From CBDEFX01 sp965237635 (GTDB taxonomy: Bacteria > Chloroflexota > Dehalococcoidia > Lucifugimonadales > CAUZJF01): 64,000 nt of DNA. Shown piece after piece: positions 24,875-33,430 of this stretch; the first letter of the stretch is position 1, and every line of letters begins with the position of its first letter. The notes beneath the pieces are model-generated. The model was not told the DNA's origin and did not search any database. It saw only the letters and a program-made list of their open reading frames with translations. The stretch is taken from the NCBI GenBank assembly GCA_965237635.1, contig CBDEFX010000002.1, forward strand, positions 930,001 through 994,000. Direction: 5' to 3'. Position numbers and translations under genes: made by a program.

Positions 24875-26655
24875 CAGGCATCACCTCCCGCTACCGCTGC
24901 GGGGCCGGGCGCAGGGGACTCGTCCTCCTGCGGCCGAAGCTGGAGATCGTGTATCCGGCGGTAGAAACCGTCTTGCGCCAGCAGCTCCTGATGTGTCCCG
25001 CGCTCGACGATTGCGCCCTCCTCCAGGACCAGGATTAGGTCGGCCTTTCGCACCGTCGAGAGGCGGTGGGCGATGACAAAGGTTCTCCGACCCTTGACTA
25101 CCTCGGCAAGTGCCTGCTGGATCTGATACTCAGTCTCCACGTCGACGCTGGATGTCGAGTCGTCCAGTATGAGAATGGGCGGGTCCAGCAAGAGGGTCCG
25201 CGCGATCGCCAGCCGCTGCCGCTGGCCGCCGGACAGGGTGATCCCTCGCTCTCCGACCCATGTGTCGTAGCCACGTGGGTGGGCCATGACAAAATCATGG
25301 AGCTGTGCGACCTTGGCGACCCGTTCTACCTCGTCCATCGGCGCGTCATCGACGCCGTAGGCGATGTTGTCCTTGATGCTGGCCGCAAAAACGAAGACGT
25401 CCTGCAGAACGATGCCCACGTTCTTCCGCAGCGACGCCAGCGTAACGTCGCGGATGTCGATGCCATCGATGGACACTCGGCCCGACGAAGCGTCGTAGAA
25501 CCTCGGGATGAGGTGGACGACCGTGCTCTTGCCTGAGCCGGGGCCACCCAGGACCGCGACCATCTGTCCTGGCTGGACCTCAAAGTCGACGTCGTGCAGC
25601 GCTGGCGCTGCCGAGCCGGAGCCGTAGCTGAGGCCGACCTGCTCGAACCTGATGCGACCCATTACCCGAGGCATAGACACGGCTGACGGGGCCTCGGTGA
25701 CCGGCGAATCGGCGTCAAGCACCTCGAAGATGCGCTGCCCGGAGGACGCGGCCCGGGTGAAGGTGTTCACCATCCACCCTGTCATTCGGACAGGCATCTG
25801 TAGGATACCCATGTACAGTATGAACGCCGCCAGGTCGCCGGCCGACAGCCGGCCCGCGATGACCTCCCTCCCGCCGAACCACAAGATCGCCCCCAGCGCC
25901 GCTGTAAAGATGAACGCCATCAGTGAACCCTGGGACGCGAACATTCGCGTGGCCGAGTACGTAAGCTGCGCGACAGTCGCGGACCTTTTCTCGAACTTGG
26001 CCTCCTCGTGTTCCGCCGCGCCGAACGCCTTGACCACCCGCATTCCCGCGATGTTCTCCTGCAACACCGAGGTCATCTTTCCAGTCTCGGCCTGCACTTG
26101 CATCCAGGTGGGGCGTAGCCTCCTCGACATCAGGATCGCCCGCCAGATGACGACCGGCACGAAGGCCATGCTCACGATCGCGAGCCGCCAGTTCGTTGCA
26201 AGCATCAGCGCCGCCACTAGCGCGATCATGACGAAGATCGAGAGCCCGCGGACTAGGCCGAAGCTCGTGAACATCCGCACCGCCTCGACGTCCGCCGTGC
26301 CCTTCGACATCAGGTTGCCGGTCTGTTGCTGGTCGTGGAAGCCAAAGCTGAGGCTCTGCAGCTTCCTGAAGAAGTCGTCTCGCAGATCGTATGCCGCCCT
26401 CTGGGAGACGGCCTCGGCCAGGTAGGTCTGGCCGTATGCGAACAGGCCCCTGAGCAGACTCACAACAACGATCGCTCCGGCCAGCAGCAGCAACTGGCTG
26501 CGAAGTCCGGTGGCCAGAGCCTCGTCGATGGCGGTCCCCAGAAGCAGCGGAACGAACATAGCCGAGACACTGGCAGCCGCCATCGTGGCGTATGCACCGG
26601 CCAGATGCCACTTATACCGCCACGCATATCCCGTCAAACGCCAGAGTATCTTCAA
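24874..26655 (-). CDS. ABC exporter, half-transporter A (degenerate catalytic site)
   Basis: The 593-residue partner has the same membrane domain plus ATPase architecture, with Walker A GGPGSGKST and signature LSGGQRQR. Its Walker B reads ILILDDSTSSVD: the catalytic Glu is replaced by Asp, as in BmrC-type subunits. In such heterodimers one ATP site is non-hydrolysing. It lies 48 bases downstream of a MarR regulator gene on the same strand, which points to inducible drug or toxic-compound export. Confidence 0.92.
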   Translation of the reverse strand: MKILWRLTGYAWRYKWHLAGAYATMAAASVSAMFVPLLLGTAIDEALATGLRSQLLLLAGAIVVVSLLRGLFAYGQTYLAEAVSQRAAYDLRDDFFRKLQSLSFGFHDQQQTGNLMSKGTADVEAVRMFTSFGLVRGLSIFVMIALVAALMLATNWRLAIVSMAFVPVVIWRAILMSRRLRPTWMQVQAETGKMTSVLQENIAGMRVVKAFGAAEHEEAKFEKRSATVAQLTYSATRMFASQGSLMAFIFTAALGAILWFGGREVIAGRLSAGDLAAFILYMGILQMPVRMTGWMVNTFTRAASSGQRIFEVLDADSPVTEAPSAVSMPRVMGRIRFEQVGLSYGSGSAAPALHDVDFEVQPGQMVAVLGGPGSGKSTVVHLIPRFYDASSGRVSIDGIDIRDVTLASLRKNVGIVLQDVFVFAASIKDNIAYGVDDAPMDEVERVAKVAQLHDFVMAHPRGYDTWVGERGITLSGGQRQRLAIARTLLLDPPILILDDSTSSVDVETEYQIQQALAEVVKGRRTFVIAHRLSTVRKADLILVLEEGAIVERGTHQELLAQDGFYRRIHDLQLRPQEDESPAPGPAAVAGGDA

Positions 26656-26703
26656 CTATGGTCCCTCATAGTCCGGTACCGTCGATGATTCCAAGCAGCG
26701 CTC

Positions 26704-27207
26704 TTATCCCTTCTCCCTGGAGGGAGAAGGCTGGGATGAGGGGGATCTCTCAATAGGCTCAGTCACCCCCAACCTCGCGGTAGCCTCAGAAAGAATCACC
26801 ATCGCCGGCAGCACCTTGTCGAGCTCGTCCACGGACAGGACCTCTGCCAGGGCCTCGAACTTCATGCGGCCGACGCGCCAGAACCGCTCCACGGCCTCTC
26901 TGCCCAGGAGCGTCAGTCCACACACCACCACACGGCGGTCTGTATCATCCTCGGCACGCTCGACCAGTCCCTTCTTCACGAGGCGGTCGATCATGCCAGA
27001 GGCCGAAGACATGCCGTGGCCCAGGTAGGTCGAAATGTCGGTCATCCGAGTGTGCCCGTGGCCGAGCAGCAACAGAGTGCGGGCCTGCGACATCGTAAGC
27101 TCCGGATCGGACGAGGCGGCCGGCAAGCGCGACCGCATCTCGACAGACACCTGTTCCATCAGCTCAACGAAACGCCCGACGCGGGCCTTCTTTACTTGTT
27201 CCTGCAT
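26704..27207 (-). CDS. MarR-family transcriptional regulator
   Basis: The 167-residue protein has the MarR winged helix: LTMSQARTLLLLGHGHTRMTDISTYLGHGMSSASGMIDRLVKKGLVER, then the wing DDTDRRVVVCGLT with the conserved DxR. N- and C-terminal helices form the dimer interface. It lies first in a transcription unit with the two ABC exporter genes, so it is their likely local repressor. I use the ATG at 27207, with GAGG three bases upstream, rather than a TTG three codons earlier. Confidence 0.9.
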   Translation of the reverse strand: MQEQVKKARVGRFVELMEQVSVEMRSRLPAASSDPELTMSQARTLLLLGHGHTRMTDISTYLGHGMSSASGMIDRLVKKGLVERAEDDTDRRVVVCGLTLLGREAVERFWRVGRMKFEALAEVLSVDELDKVLPAMVILSEATARLGVTEPIERSPSSQPSPSREKG

Positions 27208-27247
27208 GCGCCTCAAACTGTTCGCGTAATACGAAATATGTTAACGC

Positions 27248-27263
27248 AACGAAATAAATCGTT
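27248..27263. promoter_or_regulatory. Candidate MarR operator
   Basis: AACGAAATAAATCGTT is an inverted repeat (arms AACGA/TCGTT) in an A+T-rich island about 40 bases upstream of the marR start. A related half-site, TACGAAATATGTTAACG, lies beside it at 27228-27246. Confidence 0.5.
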
Positions 27264-27317
27264 CAATGGGCGCTTGTAACGTGCCGGAGGCAGCCGAAAT
27301 GTCGCCCCCGGGCCGCT

Positions 27318-27345
27318 TTGTCGACTCTGACGCCGGGTGTATAAT
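27318..27345 (+). promoter_or_regulatory. Promoter of the six-helix membrane protein gene
   Basis: TTGTCG (27318-27323), 16 bases, TATAAT (27340-27345), 34 bases before the ATG. Confidence 0.5.
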
Positions 27346-27378
27346 TCCGCCGTACCTGGATACGCGTTAGGAGAGACC

Positions 27379-28110
27379 ATGGAACAAGGGCCTGCACCGG
27401 CTGGCGACCCAGACCCGACTCAGAAGATCGGCGGGGTCGCTCTGATGGTGGGCGCCGTCGTCCTAATAGTGTTCAGCGCGCTGAAGGTCATCGTTTGGCG
27501 CGAGGATACCCTGGAGGAGTACTTCGAGAGCATCGCCGGCAACGCGGTCCTATGGAAGGTTGACAATCTGCTTCTCGCGGCCGGCTTTTGGGCCATAATG
27601 GTGGGAGTCGTGGGGGTTCACCGGTCCACGCCGGCCGGAGCTGCCGCCGCGTGGACCCGTTTAGGCTTGTATGGGCTGATCGTTGGGACCGCGCTGTGGA
27701 CGGTCGAGCTGGCCGCGGTTGGGCTCGGGCTACCTTCGGTTGCCAGGGACCTGGACGGGGCCGTGGGGGCAGACAAGACCCTGCTGTTCAACGTGGCGTT
27801 ATCTCAGTATCGGACCGCTCTGGAGCTGCAAAACATGTCCATCGTGGTCTACTGGCTGTCCCTGGCCGTTCTGGGCCTAGGTATGACCCGTGGCCCGCTG
27901 TACTCCACCTGGGTGGGCTGGGCCGCCGTCATCCTGGGCGCCACCACTGCGTTGGTAGGTGTGGCTTTGGCCCTGGCCGGCCAAGGGCTCTGGCCCGTGT
28001 TCGCCGTCCTGTCCTTCCTGACTCTCGCCTGGGCTCTCGCTCTCGGGTTTGCGATCACCCTCACCACCTTGCGGCGGCCTGCCATCGAGCCCGCTGAGCC
28101 CGCCGCCTGA
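27379..28110 (+). CDS. Uncharacterised six-helix membrane protein
   Basis: The 243-residue protein starts at ATG 27379 behind TAGGAGA. It has about six hydrophobic helices, beginning with VALMVGAVVLIVFSALKV and ending with VFAVLSFLTLAWALALGFAITL. The charged loop WREDTLEEYFESIAGNAVLWKVDN separates the first two. No family is recognised with confidence. Its last 234 bases overlap, on the opposite strand, the 3' extension of the exosortase-associated gene. Confidence 0.7.
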   Translation: MEQGPAPAGDPDPTQKIGGVALMVGAVVLIVFSALKVIVWREDTLEEYFESIAGNAVLWKVDNLLLAAGFWAIMVGVVGVHRSTPAGAAAAWTRLGLYGLIVGTALWTVELAAVGLGLPSVARDLDGAVGADKTLLFNVALSQYRTALELQNMSIVVYWLSLAVLGLGMTRGPLYSTWVGWAAVILGATTALVGVALALAGQGLWPVFAVLSFLTLAWALALGFAITLTTLRRPAIEPAEPAA

Positions 28111-28644
28111 CGTCGACTCCGCAGCCTGCCGTGGTTGCACAGACGCTCGCGGCAGCCAGTACATGAAGCACCAGGCCGCGCCGATAGCGGCGGGAGTCAG
28201 GCCCCAGAACACCACGAACAGGCTGAATACCAGCGTGCCCGAGCTCTCCGCCGAGCCACCGGCCGCCGCCCACCCGACACCCCGCGCCAGCAGCGCCACG
28301 CCAATCACGTGTATCAGAAATACCCCGGCACCCATCCCCAGTAGCCAGCCCATACGCGCCACAAAGCCGATTCCGACCGCCGCCAACACCAGCGTCGCGA
28401 GGAGAATCAGCCCGTAGTGCAGTGTGAATCCGTCGATCGAGATCGGCGAGTTGAACCGTGCGTGCTCGATGAGTATATGGCTCCCGACAGCGTTCAGGAG
28501 CAGATCGCCCGGAAGCAACGTCCCAGCCAGCGCCACCAGGGCCTCGTTGTACCGGTCCGCGACCGTGAGCCAGAGCATGGGGAGGAGAAGCAGAAGGATG
28601 AGGGCTCTGAACGAGAAGTTCAGCAGCCTACTGGTTCCGAGCAC
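27877..28644 (-). CDS. Exosortase-associated membrane protein
   Basis: The first 170 residues hold four or five membrane helices, including LILLLLLPMLWLTVADRYNEAL and GLILLATLVLAAVGIGFVARM, and resemble membrane proteins paired with exosortase H-type genes. The last 80 residues are low-complexity and hydrophilic (Gly, Gln, Pro, Glu, Ser). They are encoded antisense to a clear membrane-protein gene, so they may be a read-on tail from a lost stop codon. The GTG start lies inside the 3' end of the exosortase gene (17-base overlap). Confidence 0.65.
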   Translation of the reverse strand: MLGTSRLLNFSFRALILLLLLPMLWLTVADRYNEALVALAGTLLPGDLLLNAVGSHILIEHARFNSPISIDGFTLHYGLILLATLVLAAVGIGFVARMGWLLGMGAGVFLIHVIGVALLARGVGWAAAGGSAESSGTLVFSLFVVFWGLTPAAIGAAWCFMYWLPRASVQPRQAAESTSGGGLSGLDGRPPQGGEGDRKPESESPGESQEGQDGEHGPEPLAGQGQSHTYQRSGGAQDDGGPAHPGGVQRATGHT

Positions 28645-29197
28645 CCGCGAACCTCTCTACCCAGAAGAGCCATAGCACGATCGCCAGCAGAATGATGGCT
28701 GTCTGCCATACCAACAAGTGGGCGACGTCGAGATACTCGGGGTAGGCCGACCCTATCCAGAACAGGCTCATAATCCTCAGCAGGTTGACCGCAGTCAGGA
28801 CTACCAGCCCGATCAAAGCTCCAACGGTCTTGGCCTTCAAAGGCGCGGGATAGGCAATAACGGCCCCGATGAACAGCACCAGGGGGCCGACCGCCGTGCA
28901 TTCGGCAACGATGTTGGCCGCGAAGCTGTCGGAGGAAAGTATCGTGCCCCGGACGGTTGTCGAAGTGCCGAGCAGGTTCAGCCCTTCGCTCGTCCAGCTC
29001 GCCGTCCACGCGGCCACGACGTCAACAAAGCTACTGCCGATGAAGCCGTAGTAGATAGCGAGCGCCATCCCCAGGCTGCCGGCCAGGATGAGCCACGATT
29101 TCACGGTGTTTGGCCCCAGCAACGGCGCCCGTCCTACGGCACCAGCATCGCCACCTTGGTTGATGGCAGATTGCTGCTCCTGACCTTGGATATCCAT
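28628..29197 (-). CDS. Exosortase/archaeosortase family transpeptidase
   Basis: The 189-residue protein has five to six membrane helices and the exosortase catalytic triad in order: Cys100 in VAECTAVG, Arg141 in NLLRIMSLF and His160 in LDVAHLLVW. These enzymes cut C-terminal sorting signals of surface proteins at the membrane. The short form without an extra periplasmic domain resembles exosortase H. I start at the ATG ending at 29197, preceded by AGGTGG; a longer frame exists upstream. No protein with an evident CTERM sorting signal is encoded in this window. Confidence 0.85.
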   Translation of the reverse strand: MDIQGQEQQSAINQGGDAGAVGRAPLLGPNTVKSWLILAGSLGMALAIYYGFIGSSFVDVVAAWTASWTSEGLNLLGTSTTVRGTILSSDSFAANIVAECTAVGPLVLFIGAVIAYPAPLKAKTVGALIGLVVLTAVNLLRIMSLFWIGSAYPEYLDVAHLLVWQTAIILLAIVLWLFWVERFAGARNQ

Positions 29198-29310
29198 ACT
29201 GTGGCCACCTGCCGCCGAGGGGGTATTGGTCCTCACCACCCGACGTTGGAAGCCATTATAGCCCACATTCGGCCGCGGGTGCGGAAGCCTTTTGGCAAGG
29301 TGCCGCCGGC

Positions 29311-29478
29311 CGGGTAGGGGCGGGTTTCAAACCCGCCCCCTTCGTTGACACTCCAAGAGAGCCTCAACTAGAATCGAGGTCAGGGTCGTAAAGGCCTTTT
29401 CACCCTCACCTCAATCCTCTCCTGTCAAAGGAGAGGACAAATCCCTTCCCCCTGAGGGGGAAGGTTAGGATGGGGGCT
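29311..29478. repeat. R2 palindrome and CTTCCCCC/GGGGGAAGG hairpin repeats
   Basis: Bases 29315-29340 form a GGGGCGGGTTTCAAACCCGCCCC palindrome (family R2). Bases 29444-29478 carry CTTCCCCCTGAGGGGGAAGG followed by TTAGGATGGGGG, a motif also seen around 26710, 35030 and 37342. The repeats fill the gap between the exosortase and alaS genes. Confidence 0.8.
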
Positions 29479-29546
29479 CAGAACCCATGTCACGAGTGTC
29501 AGAATACGAGCGCGTATCCTCTAAGGTTGAGGTTTAAGGCCAGTAG

Positions 29547-32204
29547 ATGAACAGCGACGACATCAGAGAAGCGTTCCTAAGCTACTTCGAGTCCAAAGGT
29601 CATCTGAGGAGGGCCAGCTCATCCCTCATACCGGTGGGCGACCCCACCCTGCTCCTGACCAACGCGGGCATGGTGCAGTTCAAGCCATACTTCGCCGGCG
29701 AATCGACTCCGCCCAACCCGCGTCTCACCACGTCTCAGAAGTCGTTCCGGACCGTCGATATCGACGAGGTCGGCGACGCCACCCATCTCACGCTGTTCGA
29801 GATGCTCGGCAACTTCTCCATCGGAGACTACTTCAAGGCAGAGGCTATTGAGTTCGCTCTGGAGTTCGTCTCAAAGGGACTTGGCCTTGAAAAAGAGCGG
29901 TTCGCCATAACGGTCCACGACAGCGATGACGAGGCATTCGAGCTCTTGACCCGGGCCGGAATCCAAGAGGGCAGGATCTACCGGTTCGGCGACGAGGACA
30001 ACTGGTGGGGGCCGCCGATTCACGGGTCAGAGGGCCCCTGCGGTCCATGCAGCGAGCTGCACTTTGACTTCGGCCCTGACAGGGGCTGCCGTCAGGACGA
30101 CTGCGGACCCAACTGCACGCACACGATGAACGAGCACGGAGACACCTGCAATCGGTTCGTCGAGCTCTGGAACCTGGTGTTCATGCAGTTCTACCACCAC
30201 CCGGACGGGACGCGTACTCCACTCCCTGCACCCAGCATCGACACCGGCATGGGCCTCGAGCGCGCCGCGACCATCCTGCAAGGCGTCGACACGATCTACG
30301 AGACGGACCTGTTTGTCCCTCTGGTACGAAGGGTCGAGGAGCTGACCGAAGAGAAGTATGGAGCGGCCCGAGACACGGACTACGCCGTACGGGTCGTGGC
30401 TGAGCATAGCCGGAGCGCGATATTCTTGATTGCGGACGGAGTGGTCCCCGGGAACGAGGGCCGGGGCTACGTGCTGCGCCGCGTGATACGGCGCGCCATA
30501 CGCCACGGTCGCCGCCTAGGGATGGACGGCCCGTTCCTCGACAAGCTCGCGCCGGTCGCGATCGACAAGATGGGCGCCGCGTATCCGGAGCTCCGTGGCT
30601 ACCAGGACTTTATTCTCACTGTCCTGAGACTGGAAGAGGAGAAATTCCACCTGGCGTTCCAGAACGGCGAAGCCATTCTGGGCGAAGCCTTGGACCAGCA
30701 TGGCACCCTGCCTGGCGAAGTCGTGTTTCGGCTTTGGGACACGTACGGCTTCCCAGCAGAAGTGACCCAGGAGATCGCGCGAGAGAAGGGCGTCGAGGTC
30801 GACCTCGAGGGCTTCGAGCGCGAGATGGAGGCCCAGAGGCAGAGGGCCCGGGCGAGTGCTCGGTTCGGGGCGGACCATGCCAAGATCTGCCTCTACGAGA
30901 GCCTGGGCGTCGGCGCCACCAGCTTCCTCGGGTACGAGCAGCTCACAGCCTTTTCTGTGGTCGTCGGCTTGATCTCGAACGGCGAGGTGGTCGACCAGGT
31001 GCGAGAAGGCGCCGAAGCGGAAGTCGTGCTCGTTGAGACACCGTTCTATCCGGAGGGCGGCGGCCAGGTCGGCGACGCCGGGCAGCTGGTCGGGCCCGAC
31101 GGCAAGATCGAGATCGCTGACACCCAGATGGTGATGCCGGACCTGGTCGTCCATTTCGGCAAGGTGGCGCAGGGTAAGGTGTCGCTCGGCCAGACCATGG
31201 ACGCGCACGTGGACGCCGTGCGGCGGGAGGATACCGCCCGTAACCACACGGCGACCCACCTTCTACACGCGTCGCTCCGGCAGGTCCTCGGCGCCCACGT
31301 GCGCCAGGCAGGCTCCCTGGTCGCACCCGACCGGCTGCGGTTCGATTTCAGTCATGTCGAGCCCATGTCGGCCCACGAGATCGAGTCCGTCGAGTGGCTG
31401 GTGAACGAAAAGGTCCGCCAGAACGCGGAGGTGCACTGGAGCGAGGATGCCTACTCAGCGGCCACCCAGCGCGGGGCGCTGGCCTTCTTCGGAGACAAGT
31501 ATGGGGAAAACGTGCGACTCGTAGAGATTGCGAACGGCAGCACGTTTAGCTTCGAGGTCTGCGGTGGCACCCACGTCCGGCGCACCGGTGAGCTGGGAGC
31601 GGTGTATGTCTTGGGTGAGTCCTCCATAGGTGCGGGTATGCGTAGAATCGAGGCGGTCAGCGGCCGGGCGGCGGAGCGCGAGGTTCGCGGCCGGCTTAAC
31701 ACGACCGCGTCTCTTGCCTCGACCCTTCAGACCACCGTTCCCGATATCGCGCAGAAGGTCCAGGGCCTGCTGGACGATCTTGACGAAGCCAGACGCAAGA
31801 ACGAAGCCCTGGAACGAAAGCTAGCCTTGACCGCCGCCGCAGACCTCCTCGAGCTAAGACAGGAGATCGACGGCGTATCTGTACTGACGGCCAATGTCGC
31901 GGGATCCAGTGTCGATACCCTACGTGAAATAGGCGACTGGCTCAGGGACAAGCTCGGCAGCGGCGTCGTGGTGCTCGGCTCGGTGGTCGAAGACCGTCCG
32001 GTCATGGTCGCGATGGTAACCGCCGATCTGGTCGACGGCGGCCTCGACGCCTCCAAGATCGTCAAGAGCGCTGCTAAGGTTATCCAGGGTGGTGGCGGAG
32101 GGAGGCCGGACGTCGCGCAGGCCGGCGGCCGACGAGCGGACAAGCTCGATGAGGCCCTTGGCCTGGTGCCCGGTATCGTCCGAGATAAGGGCGCCGGCTC
32201 TTGA
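29547..32204 (+). CDS. alaS: Alanine--tRNA ligase
   Basis: The 885-residue protein has the full AlaRS order. The class II catalytic core begins SDDIREAFLSYFESKGHLRRASSSLIP. An anticodon-independent tRNA-binding region follows, then an editing domain with the zinc residues H567-x3-H571 (HTATH) and C672GGTH676, and finally a coiled-coil and DHHA1-like C-terminal domain. It charges tRNA-Ala and clears mischarged Ser or Gly. Its stop codon overlaps the TTG start of ruvX. No T-box leader is seen upstream. Confidence 0.97.
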   Translation: MNSDDIREAFLSYFESKGHLRRASSSLIPVGDPTLLLTNAGMVQFKPYFAGESTPPNPRLTTSQKSFRTVDIDEVGDATHLTLFEMLGNFSIGDYFKAEAIEFALEFVSKGLGLEKERFAITVHDSDDEAFELLTRAGIQEGRIYRFGDEDNWWGPPIHGSEGPCGPCSELHFDFGPDRGCRQDDCGPNCTHTMNEHGDTCNRFVELWNLVFMQFYHHPDGTRTPLPAPSIDTGMGLERAATILQGVDTIYETDLFVPLVRRVEELTEEKYGAARDTDYAVRVVAEHSRSAIFLIADGVVPGNEGRGYVLRRVIRRAIRHGRRLGMDGPFLDKLAPVAIDKMGAAYPELRGYQDFILTVLRLEEEKFHLAFQNGEAILGEALDQHGTLPGEVVFRLWDTYGFPAEVTQEIAREKGVEVDLEGFEREMEAQRQRARASARFGADHAKICLYESLGVGATSFLGYEQLTAFSVVVGLISNGEVVDQVREGAEAEVVLVETPFYPEGGGQVGDAGQLVGPDGKIEIADTQMVMPDLVVHFGKVAQGKVSLGQTMDAHVDAVRREDTARNHTATHLLHASLRQVLGAHVRQAGSLVAPDRLRFDFSHVEPMSAHEIESVEWLVNEKVRQNAEVHWSEDAYSAATQRGALAFFGDKYGENVRLVEIANGSTFSFEVCGGTHVRRTGELGAVYVLGESSIGAGMRRIEAVSGRAAEREVRGRLNTTASLASTLQTTVPDIAQKVQGLLDDLDEARRKNEALERKLALTAAADLLELRQEIDGVSVLTANVAGSSVDTLREIGDWLRDKLGSGVVVLGSVVEDRPVMVAMVTADLVDGGLDASKIVKSAAKVIQGGGGGRPDVAQAGGRRADKLDEALGLVPGIVRDKGAGS

Positions 32205-32626
32205 GAGTCATGGCGCTCGATGTCGGGGACAAGAGAATCGGCGTCGCGGTCAGCGACCCGACAGGCCTCGTCCCAACCCCCCTAACGACCATCGGCACCA
32301 AGTCGGAGTCCGAGGATATCGAAGTCGTGCTCCTTCTGGCGGACGAGCACGCCGTAGAGGAGATCGTCGTTGGACTCCCGCTGTCGCTCTCCGGTCAGCG
32401 TGGCCCGCAAGCAAGAAAGGTCGCCCGATTCGCCGAAAGCCTTTCCGGCCGGGCCGCTGTGCCGGTAACAATGCTGGACGAGCGATACTCGACGGCGGAG
32501 GCCGAGCGACTTCTAAGGGAGGCTGGGGTGCAGCCAGCACGGGAAAGGGCCCGCACCGACGCGGCTGCCGCCGCCGTCATTCTGAGGGCCTATCTCGATT
32601 CTCGAAGGGCCGCCGCGGAGCGATAG
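32201..32626 (+). CDS. ruvX: Putative pre-16S rRNA nuclease / Holliday junction resolvase YqgF
   Basis: The 141-residue protein has the YqgF RNase H-like fold: RVMALDVGDKRIGVAVSD with the catalytic Asp, VVGLPLSLSG in the middle, MLDERYSTAEAE and the last acidic TDAAAAAVIL. The family's N-terminus is matched only if translation begins at TTG 32201, which overlaps the alaS stop as TTGA, so the two are coupled. The alaS-yqgF order is common in bacteria. Confidence 0.93.
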   Translation: MRVMALDVGDKRIGVAVSDPTGLVPTPLTTIGTKSESEDIEVVLLLADEHAVEEIVVGLPLSLSGQRGPQARKVARFAESLSGRAAVPVTMLDERYSTAEAERLLREAGVQPARERARTDAAAAAVILRAYLDSRRAAAER

Positions 32627-32632
32627 AGGCCA

Positions 32633-33430
32633 CTAACCCAGCAGGATCATGTGCACGTCGCCCGGGCCGTGGACACCCTCCACGATGGTCTGCTCGATGT
32701 CCGCCGACCGGCTCGGGCCCGATATGATGTTCATGTAGCTGCCGTTCTCGCCTTGGATGAAACCTTGCCGCTGTAGGGTGAAAAGCTCGTCCAGGCTGGG
32801 CAGCACCTGACCTTTTTCTACGATTGCTACATACGCCGGCGGTAGCAGCGAGACCAATCGGCTGACGCCCTTCCTTGCTACCACCACACAGCTTCCGGTC
32901 TCCGCGATCGCGTAGTCGACGCCCGTGATCCCGAGGTCGGTGCCTATCATCCGCTGGCGAAAGGCCGAGCGTTGCTGCGCAGTTGACACCTCGCCCGTGT
33001 CCGTGAGGGCGACGACCTGCATCTCGGTGTCGTCCGGCAGCGAGGCATCGACGCCCACGCGGTCGAGCACCGGATGGGTGGAGCGCACGATCGAGCGCGC
33101 CTGTAGCCCTTCTACGATCTCCCCCACCCGCGTGGCGGCCTCTTTCATCGAGGCCGCTCTGACGACCTTCCAGCCGATCTGTGCAGCCGACTCCTCAAGC
33201 TGGGACAGCAGCTCATCGGCCCTCGCCTCGGCGTCTCGCAACGCCGACTCGGCGCGCGCCTCTACGGAGGACGAGTCCTGCGAAAATGCCGTGTCCTCAG
33301 GGACGTGCCCGGGACCCGCCCCCGGCTTCCGCCCAAGCGCGAGACGGATGTTGCGCAGAAACTCCTCCGGGCTACTGGGGTCGGCCTCCACCAACCGGCC
33401 GCCGCGCGCCTTGAACAACGTGTCACCCAC
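32633..33430 (-). CDS. lutC: Lactate utilisation protein LutC
   Basis: The 265-residue LUD-domain protein contains GITGVDYAIAETGSCVVVARKG and ends in SGPSRSADIEQTIVEGVHGPGDVHMILL, both hallmark LutC segments. An additional charged coiled-coil near residues 55-85 is typical of the N-terminal half. With LutA and LutB it forms a cytosolic Fe-S enzyme oxidising L-lactate to pyruvate. Its GTG overlaps the lutB stop by 8 bases. Confidence 0.92.
   Translation of the reverse strand: MGDTLFKARGGRLVEADPSSPEEFLRNIRLALGRKPGAGPGHVPEDTAFSQDSSSVEARAESALRDAEARADELLSQLEESAAQIGWKVVRAASMKEAATRVGEIVEGLQARSIVRSTHPVLDRVGVDASLPDDTEMQVVALTDTGEVSTAQQRSAFRQRMIGTDLGITGVDYAIAETGSCVVVARKGVSRLVSLLPPAYVAIVEKGQVLPSLDELFTLQRQGFIQGENGSYMNIISGPSRSADIEQTIVEGVHGPGDVHMILLG

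Noticed and set aside
29267..29546. T-box leader for alaS
   Set aside because: No T-box sequence or specifier hairpin is seen, only R2 and CTTCCCCC hairpin repeats.
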